Assembly (NCBI GenBank): GCA_002730875.1 | Contig: PCBI01000012.1 | Coordinates: 62,001-126,000, forward strand | Direction: 5' to 3' | Source of the DNA: Spirochaetaceae bacterium | GTDB lineage: Bacteria; Spirochaetota; Leptospiria; Leptospirales; Leptonemataceae | DNA: 64,000 nt | In this document: positions 37,094-44,671 of the stretch, piece after piece | Position numbering within the stretch: position 1 is the first letter of the stretch | Layout of the letters: every line of letters begins with the position of its first letter | The notes under the pieces: generated by a model | Databases searched by the model: none | Told to the model about the DNA's origin: nothing | Seen by the model: only the letters and a program-made list of their open reading frames with translations | Program-made: the position numbers and the translations under genes

Positions 37094-37909
37094 ATGCATT
37101 TGAAAAGAACAATCACTGGGATGGCCTTGCGCAGCACTCTGGCTCTTGCCGTGGCCCTGGTCCTGGCGGCTTGCGGAAAAGAGCCCAATGTTGTGGGCAC
37201 TGACCTGGAATATGAGCAGGATGGCAAACCCTACCTGGGTTATCTTGCAGTGGATAAGAATCAAGAAGGGAAGCGTCCTGGAATTCTGCTGATTCATGAA
37301 TGGACCGGTCTCGGAGATTATGTAAAATCCAGAGCGGATCAGCTGGCGGCCATGGGGTACACGGTCTTTGCCATGGACATGTACGGAAAAGGAATTCGGG
37401 CGGCCAATCATGATGAGGCGGCCAAATTGATGACTCAATATAACGAGGACCGTCCCACCATGCGGGCCCGTATGGACCGCGCCATGGAAGTGCTGAAAGA
37501 GCAGGAAGGCGTAAATCCCGAAAGCATTGCCGTAATTGGCTATTGCTTTGGCGGAGGGGCAGCCATTGAATATGCGCTGAGCGGCGCCGACGTGGATGCC
37601 ATCGTTAGTTTTCATGGCATGCTGGGATCGCCCAACTTGGAAGAAGATGCCGAAAAGATCAAAGCAGCCATGCAAATCCATCACGGCGGCGACGATGGGT
37701 TTATACCGGAAGACGTGGTGAACAATCTAAAGTCGACGCTGGATGAGGCGGGAGTGGAATACAACTTCTACAGCTATCCGGGCGCTGTTCACGGGTTTAC
37801 GCGCCCCGGCGCCGGCAGCGACAAGGAGTCCGGCATTGCCTACAACAAAGAGGCCGATGTAAAATCCTGGGATCGCATGAAAGAGTTCCTGGACGCGAAA
37901 TTGAAATAA
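37094..37909 (+). CDS. Dienelactone hydrolase-like lipoprotein
   Basis: A 271-residue alpha/beta-hydrolase with a lipid signal (LALAVALVLAAC). The nucleophile is Cys in IGYCFGGGAA (near residue 150), with Asp in GGDDGFIPED and His in AVHGFTRPG, the triad of the dienelactone hydrolase family. GILLIHEWTGLGDYVK holds the oxyanion region. Export of such an enzyme to the envelope is less common than the cytoplasmic form. ATG 37094 is taken because AAGGAG lies seven bases before it; an in-frame ATG at 37076 has none. The natural substrate is unknown. Confidence 0.88.
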   Translation: MHLKRTITGMALRSTLALAVALVLAACGKEPNVVGTDLEYEQDGKPYLGYLAVDKNQEGKRPGILLIHEWTGLGDYVKSRADQLAAMGYTVFAMDMYGKGIRAANHDEAAKLMTQYNEDRPTMRARMDRAMEVLKEQEGVNPESIAVIGYCFGGGAAIEYALSGADVDAIVSFHGMLGSPNLEEDAEKIKAAMQIHHGGDDGFIPEDVVNNLKSTLDEAGVEYNFYSYPGAVHGFTRPGAGSDKESGIAYNKEADVKSWDRMKEFLDAKLK

Positions 37910-38039
37910 TCGAAAGGGTCGGCTCGCACCAAACCGGACGCGGCGGGGAGGCCCGTCGCGCCGGCATTCTATTCTGGCGGACTTAAAAGCGGATCAAAGC
38001 CCGTATTGGTCAGGCCCGGGAACCTGTGAACCTGTGGAT

Positions 38040-38747
38040 TCAATCGTCGCTGAAAAAGCCCAGGCGAAGCAGAAAGTACAACAGTGTGGCGATGGCGGTG
38101 GCCGCCGCTGCTACGTAAGTCCAGGCCGCCGCATTTAGCACCTGACTCACCGCCTTCTGCTCTTGCGGTGATCCCAGGCCGATTTCGGGAAGAACCTTTT
38201 TTGCCCGGCTGGATGCATCCAATTCCACAGGCACGGTTACTACCTGAAAAAGCACTACCGTGCCAAACAGGAGGACACCGGCCCAGGCGATATACGAGCC
38301 AAGCGGGGTTTGCAGAAATGCCATCATTCCCATGCCCACCATAATCAGAATCCAGCTCAAGTTCGAGCCAAACCCGGCAAGAGGCACTATGGCGGACCGG
38401 AAGCCCAGGAGCGGATACTCTACCTTGTGCTGAATCGCATGCCCGGCTTCGTGGGCGGCCACGCCGGCCGCGGCGATGCTGTTGGATGCATAGGTATCGT
38501 CGGACAATCGCAAGGTTTTACTGGTAGGATCATAGTGATCCGAAAGCGAGCCGCGAACGTGCTCCACCTTCACATTGTGCAGACCTTCCCGGTCCAGAAG
38601 CATGCGCGCCACCTGGGCTCCGGTGAGCCCGGCAGAGTTGCGATAGCCGCTCCACTTCTTAAAAGAGGACTTCACCTTGAAGCTGGCCCACATACTCAAT
38701 AGAAAGAAGGGGCCAATAATAATAAAGTATAGAGGATCAAAAAACAT
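38040..38747 (-). CDS. Membrane zinc metallopeptidase (YugP family)
   Basis: A 235-residue protein of the YugP/COG2738 type. It has an N-terminal membrane helix, LTGAQVARMLLDREGLHNV, the family block LSDHYDPTSKTLRLSD, and the metal site AAHEAGHAIQH (HExxH at residues 99-103), followed by two or three membrane helices. PVELDASSRAKKVL is a conserved later element. The predicted activity is zinc-dependent proteolysis at or near the membrane. The substrate is not known. It is a single gene with its own promoter region. Confidence 0.9.
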   Translation of the reverse strand: MFFDPLYFIIIGPFFLLSMWASFKVKSSFKKWSGYRNSAGLTGAQVARMLLDREGLHNVKVEHVRGSLSDHYDPTSKTLRLSDDTYASNSIAAAGVAAHEAGHAIQHKVEYPLLGFRSAIVPLAGFGSNLSWILIMVGMGMMAFLQTPLGSYIAWAGVLLFGTVVLFQVVTVPVELDASSRAKKVLPEIGLGSPQEQKAVSQVLNAAAWTYVAAAATAIATLLYFLLRLGFFSDD

Positions 38748-39172
38748 CCTGTTTCTCCCTGGCTATCTGGACTCATCGCTGCTTCTGCTTTTTAACTTGC
38801 TCCGTAGCAAGGCGGCTGGTAGCGATGGACCACTGTAATTTCATGCCATTCGAATATCTGTAACGGAAGGTAGCATGGACCTCCGGGGCCGGCAACCAAA
38901 ATTGCAGAAAACCTTTGCCGCCATGGAAAGTATGCATTGGTGGAAGACCCGAACATTAGCGATTGGCACTTAAGATGGTCAGAACGAAGTGCACCCGGCG
39001 AGTATCACTTAGCGAGTGGCAGGCCGGTAGTGTTTGCGCGCCTCACGTAAAGAGATCCATACTGCTAATATTAGAAGAAACTGCATGGAAGCGCTGCAGC
39101 CAGTGCCCTGGCAGGGGCGAGAGATGGTAGGCTCCGGGCCGGTCCGCGTGCCCCGTTGCCAATCCAATGTTC
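38748..39172. other. 425-bp gap with no gene seen
   Basis: The gap lies between a minus-strand metallopeptidase gene and the 3' end of the minus-strand kinase-like gene. Frames in it are short, without ribosome-binding sites or recognised motifs. Two related words, TAGCGATTGGCA and TAGCGAGTGGCAG, occur about 55 bp apart near 38957 and 39010. No terminator, tRNA or repeat family was recognised. It presumably holds the promoter of the metallopeptidase gene at its left end. Confidence 0.35.
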
Positions 39173-40228
39173 TTACAAAACCAGGGGAATCGCCCTGGGA
39201 ATTACCGAGAACAGAAGCATTCGCGCAGCCGGCGCTCCCTCCACTCCCATCATGGGAAGAAGCTCGCCGTCGGTCTCGGAGTCCATGGTAATGGTCGGTA
39301 TTAGAAGGACTCGTTTGGCCTGGAAGGATTGCACTCCCGGGACCTCATCCACCCGACCGTCGTAGAAATGCCTGCTACCCCACACCATTTTGTAGGTGGG
39401 CGCCGGAGTCATGTGAACAGCGTGAAAATAGCCATCGTCCAGATAAGCCGGGGGAGCCCACAGCATGCCGCCGCCGTTGTAGCGACCATTGCAGACAAAA
39501 AGATTCAACAGAGGGCCTGTTAGCTCTTCCCAGGGGCTGTCTTCGTCGCGGCAGTACAGCACACGGGCTGTGGTGCTCTTATGAGAAAGGAAAGTCTTCA
39601 GGCTATGGTAGTAGTAGGCAAAAGCTCCGGATCGAATTCGGGACCGAAAGAGGCTGCGGACGATATGACCGCTCATGCCGCTGGATGCAATATTAATGAA
39701 GAGCCTTCGTTGAATCTGGGTTTCGCGTTTCAGTTCACGGATCGTTTTTTCGAAGCTTTTCCTGCTCTTCGGGCTGGTGGGCAATGCAAGGTCCATTAGC
39801 GGCAGTAGTTCCACCTGGCCAATGTCGGCCCAGAAATGGCGGTTCTGTTGCAGGGCCACGTGATAGCCGTCGGAAAGCTCCTCCAGGGTCCGAATGAAGT
39901 CCGCTCCGGAATTTAGATCTATCACACCCAGGGGCACTTTCCTGGATAGCAGCCGGTTTCCATCAAAGTAGCCGTTCAGAACCTCGTTGATTGTGCCATC
40001 CCCGCCGGCGGCAATGATTTGATCATGGGTTCGATTGAGGAGGGCTTCCCGGGCTCTATGGGTAGCGTCCCGGGGGCCCCGGGTGAGATAGAGATCAAAG
40101 TCCGTAAGTTTCTCCTTGAGAGAAGCCTTCAGTTTTTCGAACTCGAGCAATCCATCGTTTCGACCCGCGGCCGGATTCAAAATGATGAGCCTTCTTGGCT
40201 GCGACGGTTTCTTCTTAAAAAAGAACAT
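39173..40228 (-). CDS. Diacylglycerol/sphingosine kinase-like lipid kinase
   Basis: A 351-residue protein of the DAGK catalytic family. It begins with RRLIILNPAAGRNDG, has YLTRGPRDATHRAREAL and the ATP-binding glycine motif IIAAGGDGTINEVLNG near residue 75, and later NIASSGMSGHIVRSL and CNGRYNGGGMLWAPPAYLDD (the conserved GGG block). The family phosphorylates diacylglycerol or related lipids at the inner face of the membrane. The exact lipid is not known. GGGAGG lies about 12 bases before the start. It is divergent from the DUF971 gene. Confidence 0.9.
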   Translation of the reverse strand: MFFFKKKPSQPRRLIILNPAAGRNDGLLEFEKLKASLKEKLTDFDLYLTRGPRDATHRAREALLNRTHDQIIAAGGDGTINEVLNGYFDGNRLLSRKVPLGVIDLNSGADFIRTLEELSDGYHVALQQNRHFWADIGQVELLPLMDLALPTSPKSRKSFEKTIRELKRETQIQRRLFINIASSGMSGHIVRSLFRSRIRSGAFAYYYHSLKTFLSHKSTTARVLYCRDEDSPWEELTGPLLNLFVCNGRYNGGGMLWAPPAYLDDGYFHAVHMTPAPTYKMVWGSRHFYDGRVDEVPGVQSFQAKRVLLIPTITMDSETDGELLPMMGVEGAPAARMLLFSVIPRAIPLVL

Positions 40229-40473
40229 TCTACCTTTGCCTCCCGGGTTGCCCGCGGGATTCCCTTTACCCTCTGACCATATCCTATTTTATTGTGCTTA
40301 CTGTAAAAGCGGTTCCGAAAGTAGCCAGCGGATTTTGAAGCAGGCTCGAGAATCCGGGTGATTCCGGGACCGTTGCCGATGAATTCCCGATGACAATCCG
40401 GCTATCCGGAGCCGGGGGCTTACGGAAAGCTTGCGGCGCCGAAGGCCGGGAAGCCATCCTTTGAGGGAGAAAC

Positions 40474-40803
40474 ATGCTCGATACAATACCCGATGACATT
40501 CAATACGATAACACTTCTCTGAAAATCCGCTGGAAGGATGGCAAGGACTGCAGCTACAATCTGCTACAGTTGCGAAGAAAATGTCCCTGTGCCCAGTGTC
40601 GCGGCGGGCACGGTCCGGTGGCAAATCGTCAGACGGACTCGATTCAGCAGATCAACCTGGTAAGCTGGAAAAAAGTGGGCCGCTATGCTTTGCAGTTAAC
40701 CTTTTCCGATAATCACGATCTGGGCATCTATACCTACGATCTTCTGCGAAAGGGCTGCGACGAAGGCACCGGCTACGTTCCGCCGGACGAAAGATCGGAC
40801 TGA
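40474..40803 (+). CDS. DUF971 domain protein
   Basis: A 109-residue protein. LKIRWKDGKDCSYNLLQLRR, the CPCAQC motif and YALQLTFSDNHDLGIYTYDL follow the DUF971 pattern, also found as the N-terminal domain of gamma-butyrobetaine hydroxylases. The cysteines probably bind a metal; in some bacteria the family is linked with Fe-S cluster assembly. The start is supported by GGGAG five bases upstream. It is alone in its transcription unit. Confidence 0.85.
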   Translation: MLDTIPDDIQYDNTSLKIRWKDGKDCSYNLLQLRRKCPCAQCRGGHGPVANRQTDSIQQINLVSWKKVGRYALQLTFSDNHDLGIYTYDLLRKGCDEGTGYVPPDERSD

Positions 40804-40925
40804 GCTTCCGGAGCCAGGCGCGACTGGTTCAGGGCCCGGGCAACGGCCTGGTTTCGCCTTGCACTTTCCTGAACCTCGGTCCGAGCTTTTCCCTGGTTTT
40901 TTTCATGGATCCGCCCTGCCGAAGC

Positions 40926-41159
40926 TCAGGAGTCTTGCATCCATGTATCCAATTCCTCTCCACTGATGGGGCGAAACCGTTCCAGATAACCACCATTGCG
41001 CCATTCCAGAAAGGCAAGCAGATAGCCAGCTCCGTCCAAACGACGATACAGTATTCCTTCCCAGCCCCGGCCGGTCACTTCTTGAATCCGAAGTTCAGCG
41101 CCGTTCCAGTTTATCCGGCGTATTTCCTTTTCGTTGGATTGGCTCAACGGTGGACTCAA
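40926..41159 (-). CDS. Small hypothetical protein
   Basis: A 77-residue protein, Trp- and Tyr-rich (NWNGAELRIQEV, GWEGILYRRLDGAGYLLAFL, EWRNGGYLERFRPI), with no signal or membrane segment. The composition is like a small beta-rich soluble domain. No family is recognised. It lies 30 bases upstream of tetR on the same strand, so it could be in the same unit. The coding call rests on residue composition and position only. Confidence 0.45.
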   Translation of the reverse strand: MSPPLSQSNEKEIRRINWNGAELRIQEVTGRGWEGILYRRLDGAGYLLAFLEWRNGGYLERFRPISGEELDTWMQDS

Positions 41160-41189
41160 CCTTGTTTAGACTTATACCGGGCCAACGAA

Positions 41190-41789
41190 TTAGCGCGGCG
41201 GCGAGATCTTCCCCAGCATCCATGCTAGCAGCGATTCCAGGTCTTTCCTGGTTAGCGGTTTTCCCCAGGGTCTTTCGTTCGGGGTGCCCGCCAGGGGAAA
41301 AAAAGGGGTCAGGCATATGGCCATTAGCCGCGCTTCCTGTTGGGGGCTGTCTACCTTGAATCCCTTCTGCTTCGCTTCGGATAGAATGGCTTCCAGCGTA
41401 TCCAGAGTTTTCTGCTCGGCCATATCGGGAGTCTCTGGCGCCCATGCGAAAACCGCTTCGGCCAGTTCGCGGGCAGCTTTGCTATTCTGGCCAAAGGGAC
41501 GCCAAATATCATATAGCTCCAGGATGTAATCGGTCAGTTTGCTTCCCGGACTTTTTCGCGAAGTTATAGTTTTGCGGGCCAGGCGATCGTGCACGGCCGC
41601 GAACTCATAGGCCACCGTGCGTACGATATCCTTCTTGTCCTTAAAGTAAGTGTACACCGTACCGGTGCCCACGCCAGCTTCCCGGGCAAGGCTTTGCACC
41701 GTGGTGGCCTTAATCCCATCCCGCAGAAAGAGTCTGGTGGCCGCCTCCACCAGCGCTTGATCCTTCTTTTCGCTTCTGGGTCTTACCAT
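41190..41789 (-). CDS. TetR family regulator
   Basis: A 199-residue repressor with a typical helix-turn-helix: VEAATRLFLRDGIKATTVQS, then LAREAGVGTGTVYTYFKDKK. The C-terminal part, LAEAVFAWAPETPDMAEQ onward, is the ligand domain and is not assignable. The gene follows a small membrane protein on the same strand. A perfect palindrome over the start codon of that membrane protein is a likely binding site of this regulator. Confidence 0.88.
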   Translation of the reverse strand: MVRPRSEKKDQALVEAATRLFLRDGIKATTVQSLAREAGVGTGTVYTYFKDKKDIVRTVAYEFAAVHDRLARKTITSRKSPGSKLTDYILELYDIWRPFGQNSKAARELAEAVFAWAPETPDMAEQKTLDTLEAILSEAKQKGFKVDSPQQEARLMAICLTPFFPLAGTPNERPWGKPLTRKDLESLLAWMLGKISPPR

Positions 41790-41906
41790 GGATAAATCCC
41801 TAAAATGATCCTTTGCGATCTGCGAGCGCTCTCATCTATGCTTCTGCCTCTGACTCAGGGCCGCATTCGAACAGGTCCATTCTCTGGATTGGGCTGGCAA
41901 TTGCGA

Positions 41907-42293
41907 TCACTCTCTGGGCTCACTCTGGACAAACATGAAAAGAGGAAAACTAAAGGCCAGGCTACCCGCAAAGGCCAGAGCCAGGTATAAAAGGACCTGA
42001 AGCCAGGAACGTGTGCGGAAATAGACGTAGCCCAGAAAAAGTGCCAGAAGCATCATCGCTTCAATCATGAATACCAGCGCCACCGGATTCTGCATCGCAG
42101 TCTGGTTGGCACTGGGATCGGTAAACAGTGTATACAGATACATTCCGTTCGGTCCCAGTGCGGCCACAATCGCAAAACCCAGAAGCAAATAGCGAATCCA
42201 GGCAGGCAACGGGATCCTGGTGGCCTGGATATTGCTGGTAGCCTCTCTTTGTTCTGGACGGTTTTCAGTTTGAGCAGATGACCGAATATTCAT
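41907..42293 (-). CDS. Small membrane protein upstream of tetR
   Basis: A 128-residue protein with an N-terminal soluble, Gln/Thr-rich stretch and three hydrophobic segments (YLLLGFAIVAALGPNGMYLY, ALVFMIEAMMLLALFLGYVY, LLYLALAFAGSLAFSFPLFM). The general layout resembles DUF2834 membrane proteins, but this is not firm. It is the first gene of a two-gene unit with tetR, 117 bases apart. ATG 42293 is itself inside an inverted repeat, so translation and transcription may both be controlled there. The function is unknown. Confidence 0.55.
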   Translation of the reverse strand: MNIRSSAQTENRPEQREATSNIQATRIPLPAWIRYLLLGFAIVAALGPNGMYLYTLFTDPSANQTAMQNPVALVFMIEAMMLLALFLGYVYFRTRSWLQVLLYLALAFAGSLAFSFPLFMFVQSEPRE

Positions 42294-42308
42294 AGTCGAA
42301 TATTCGGT
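42281..42308. promoter_or_regulatory. Perfect 11-bp inverted repeat over a start codon
   Basis: ACCGAATATTC (42281-42291) and GAATATTCGGT (42298-42308) are exact complements with a 6-bp centre. The start codon of the small membrane protein (42293-42291) lies in the left arm and centre. Each arm contains the palindromic word GAATATTC. It is a candidate operator for the downstream TetR protein. Confidence 0.7.
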
Positions 42309-42674
42309 ATTGTATGTTCAGTCGGCAACCTCTTTTTCCGGAAGCTGCGCCTTTTCAGGATCAATGTTTGCTGTGATGCAGAGATAGTCCGCAGACTGAT
42401 CCACCGCCCGGTATTGACTTTCCGCAGATCGATAGAAGACTGTTTATGTTACATAGAAAGCAGGGTTCCGCCAGGTTCAGATTCGGTCCGGTGGGCCACC
42501 GCTGTTTCCTGGGAAGCTGGACTAGAAGATAGAGTTTAGGTCAGGGAGTAAGGTGTCGCCGCAGTTTGGATTTCAGGACTCTTGAATGGTCGAAAACCAG
42601 CAGAAACGGAAGGCTACCCGCAGTGAGCCAATCTGGTAATCAAATTGTGGATCGAAGGCAGAAAAGGGAAGCTG
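42309..42674. other. 366-bp gap before tRNA gene, no gene seen
   Basis: This stretch separates a small membrane-protein gene (minus strand) from tRNA-Arg (minus strand). It has only short frames without supporting signals. It should contain the promoter of the membrane-protein/tetR unit at its left end. No clear terminator for the tRNA was seen. A palindrome-like TGTTTATGTTACAT near 42443 is not convincing. Confidence 0.3.
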
Positions 42675-42748
42675 TGCGCCCAGGAGGATTCGAACCTCCG
42701 ACCTTTTGATTCGTAGTCAAACACTCTATCCAGCTGAGCTATGGGCGC
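42675..42748 (-). tRNA. tRNA-Arg(ACG)
   Basis: A complete cloverleaf can be folded. The acceptor is GCGCCCA with TGGGCGC and discriminator A (42675). The D arm has AGCTCAGCTGGATAGAGT, the anticodon stem-loop is TTTGA-CTACGAA-TCAAA and the T arm is GGAGG-TTCGAAT-CCTCC. The anticodon ACG (42714-42712) reads CGU, and CGC/CGA after A34-to-I editing. CCA is not encoded. The plus-strand OmpA-like gene begins 210 bp further on. Confidence 0.97.
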
Positions 42749-42958
42749 CGCTGATGGATAAAAAAATCTGGTGGCTGTACGGTCAACCGGAATGCGACTT
42801 CAAAGCATCAGGAAAGCCGGGAAGCCCGGGTCCGGGCTTGAGTAGAAACCGGCCATCGGCAGAAGTAGCCGCAAACCTTGCCGGGATACTTGATTGGAAC
42901 GGGCCATAAATCAGAAATGGGTTCCGCAAGTCCGAGTAAGGTGCGAAAGGAAGATCAA

Positions 42959-43846
42959 ATGGTAAATCAGAGAAAACAAGACCCTGGAAACAATCCGTCG
43001 CGCACAGGAGGGGGATCGGACCGAGACCCAGCGGATCATAGCCGGGGCTCGGGCGGATCTTCCTGGAGGAAGCTGGCCTTCTGGAGTCTGGTCTTACTCT
43101 GTCTGCTCCTGCTGGGATACTCCGCCCTGGCCAGCGTGGCCTACTGGAGGCTGGAAAGAGAAAGCACTGCCCGGATCGCCCATCTCGAGAAAGAAGTCGA
43201 TACCAGGGAGCGGCAGATGAATCGAATGCTGAGGGATCGCACAGGTCTGGAGGCCAGTCTGGAAGAGATGGAGCGGGCACTGAAAGAGCTCCGGCAAAGG
43301 CAATCGGTGGCCGATCAACGGATGACCGAGTTCCGGGAGTTACTCATCGCTTTGCGCGACTTACGCGACGCCGGAAGTCTTACGGTGCGGATCGTAGACG
43401 GACGAGCCGTCATAGCGCTTCCCTTTGATATTCTTTTTGCCTCCGGATCCAGCAAGCTATCCTCCCGGGGAGAAAAAGCGATTCGCGAACTGACTGGTGT
43501 ATTGTCGCAGTTGGAGAAACACCGATTCCAGATCGAAGGGCATACCGATTCAGATCCGATCCGAAAACCGGGCTATACAAACTGGGAATTGGCATCGGAC
43601 CGGGCCCTGGTGGTTTTACATACCATGGTGGATGCGGGCATGGACTATCGACGCATTAGCGCCGCCAGCTTTGGACCCGCCAGACCGGTGGAGCCGAACA
43701 ACACGCCGGCCCGCAAGGCGCGAAACCGGCGAATCGAAATTGTTCTGGTGCCGGATCTTTCTGTGCTTCCAGGGGCCGCGGAAATGGAAGAATTGCTACG
43801 GGAGATGCCAGCTACAAAATCCGAAAGGGAAGGAAAATCAGATTAA
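42959..43846 (+). CDS. OmpA-family peptidoglycan-binding membrane protein
   Basis: A 295-residue protein. A Gly/Ser/Arg-rich cytoplasmic N-terminus of about 40 residues is followed by one membrane helix (LAFWSLVLLCLLLLGYSALA), a coiled coil of about 90 residues (ERESTARIAHLEKEVDTRER, LEASLEEMERALKELRQR), and a C-terminal OmpA domain with FASGSSKLSSRGEKAIREL, FQIEGHTDSDPIR, SDRALVVLHTM and NRRIEIVLVPD. The domain binds peptidoglycan. The single helix plus OmpA layout is like MotB-type or TolR-associated proteins, but the MotB plug is not evident. ATG 42959 is chosen because AAAGGAAG lies five bases before it. Confidence 0.82.
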   Translation: MVNQRKQDPGNNPSRTGGGSDRDPADHSRGSGGSSWRKLAFWSLVLLCLLLLGYSALASVAYWRLERESTARIAHLEKEVDTRERQMNRMLRDRTGLEASLEEMERALKELRQRQSVADQRMTEFRELLIALRDLRDAGSLTVRIVDGRAVIALPFDILFASGSSKLSSRGEKAIRELTGVLSQLEKHRFQIEGHTDSDPIRKPGYTNWELASDRALVVLHTMVDAGMDYRRISAASFGPARPVEPNNTPARKARNRRIEIVLVPDLSVLPGAAEMEELLREMPATKSEREGKSD

Positions 43847-43873
43847 ATGCCCTGGCTTAACTTTGGATGTCTG

Positions 43874-44020
43874 GCTGTTTGCCTGCGGGCCGAGTCCTGC
43901 TTCTCGCTTCGCTCGGCTCGCCCCTTTCGTTTGCGGCAGAGTCTTGCTTCGCGCTTAGCTCCGTTAGGCCCACCCGTCTGCGACAGGAGCCTTGCTTTGC
44001 GCTTTGCTCAGCGCCAGACT
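43874..44020. repeat. Three degenerate tandem repeats, period 47-48 bp
   Basis: The word GAG[TC]C[CT]TGCTT recurs at 43892, 43939 and 43987, each time within a longer block of the type TTTGC..GGCxGAGTCxTGCTTCxCGCTTxGCTC. The first copy can fold (GCCGAG/CTCGGC). The array fills the gap between the OmpA-like and the Pycsar-like genes, which converge on it. No spacers like those of CRISPR arrays are present. Confidence 0.65.
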
Positions 44021-44569
44021 CTAGAAGTTGATACTTAGACCGGGGATCAGGGTCACCAGGATAAATCCGATGGCAATACTATATCCGCTCAAGAAAGTGA
44101 AGAAGCTCCATTTCAACCAGTAGAACTTCCGGCCCAGAATCATGGTGCTCATCCGATAGAGATCATGGGCCACATGTCGCCCGATTTCGCTGGTGTTGGA
44201 AAGGGCTTCCGCCATCTCACGGACGTAGGTGTCTTCGTCGTATTCTTGAATCGAAGAAAAGTGAAGCAGATAATGAAAGCTGTCGTCCTTCTTAATGTAT
44301 TTCTTGGGTAGCAGGCTGATAATCGCAAATAGAATGCTAAGAAGTGCGGTGAACATCGCAATTACAATACTGGGCAGGAAGTCCGGAGTATTTACCCCTC
44401 CCAGAGAAATGGGAACCAGAAAGGAGTTAATCGTTAGTATGGCGTACGCCCGGCGATCGGCAAATCCAATGTAGCTTAAATGCTTGGCGATTAGTGCGCT
44501 CAGGATGGAACCGCGAAACGCGGCGGGCCATTTCCAGTCATCGGAGTTCTTGTTTGAGTCGTCGCTCAT
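44021..44569 (-). CDS. Pycsar-type two-helix-bundle membrane effector (DUF5706-like)
   Basis: A 182-residue protein with four hydrophobic segments in two pairs. The order is AKHLSYIGFADRRAYAILTINSF, a helix pair, a soluble stretch with HFSSIQEYDEDTYVREMAEA and ARHV-like DLYRMSTMILGRKFYWLKWS, then a second helix pair. The DxR/K-A-x-x-[IL] first helix and the F-x-x-I-x-x-Y-x-x-D-x-Y loop are remembered from PycTM/DUF5706 effectors, which damage the membrane when a cyclic nucleotide made by a phage-sensing cyclase binds. No cyclase gene is next to it here. The start ATG 44569 precedes a polar Asp/Asn-rich stretch. It could also be an unrelated membrane protein with similar layout. Confidence 0.6.
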   Translation of the reverse strand: MSDDSNKNSDDWKWPAAFRGSILSALIAKHLSYIGFADRRAYAILTINSFLVPISLGGVNTPDFLPSIVIAMFTALLSILFAIISLLPKKYIKKDDSFHYLLHFSSIQEYDEDTYVREMAEALSNTSEIGRHVAHDLYRMSTMILGRKFYWLKWSFFTFLSGYSIAIGFILVTLIPGLSINF

Positions 44570-44671
44570 AATAATTGTTAACTTACGGAATTCATTTATC
44601 CGCGGACAGCTCCACCCGTCGCTCCCAGCGGCGCCGGGGCTTCGCATGGATTCTGCCGCTGGCTGATCCGG

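Noticed and set aside
36977..37684. 235-residue minus-strand frame
   Set aside because: It is antisense to the dienelactone hydrolase-like gene, whose triad and lipobox are clear.
43874..44020. Tandem repeats considered as a CRISPR array
   Set aside because: Repeats are degenerate and contiguous without unique spacers, and no cas genes are in the window.
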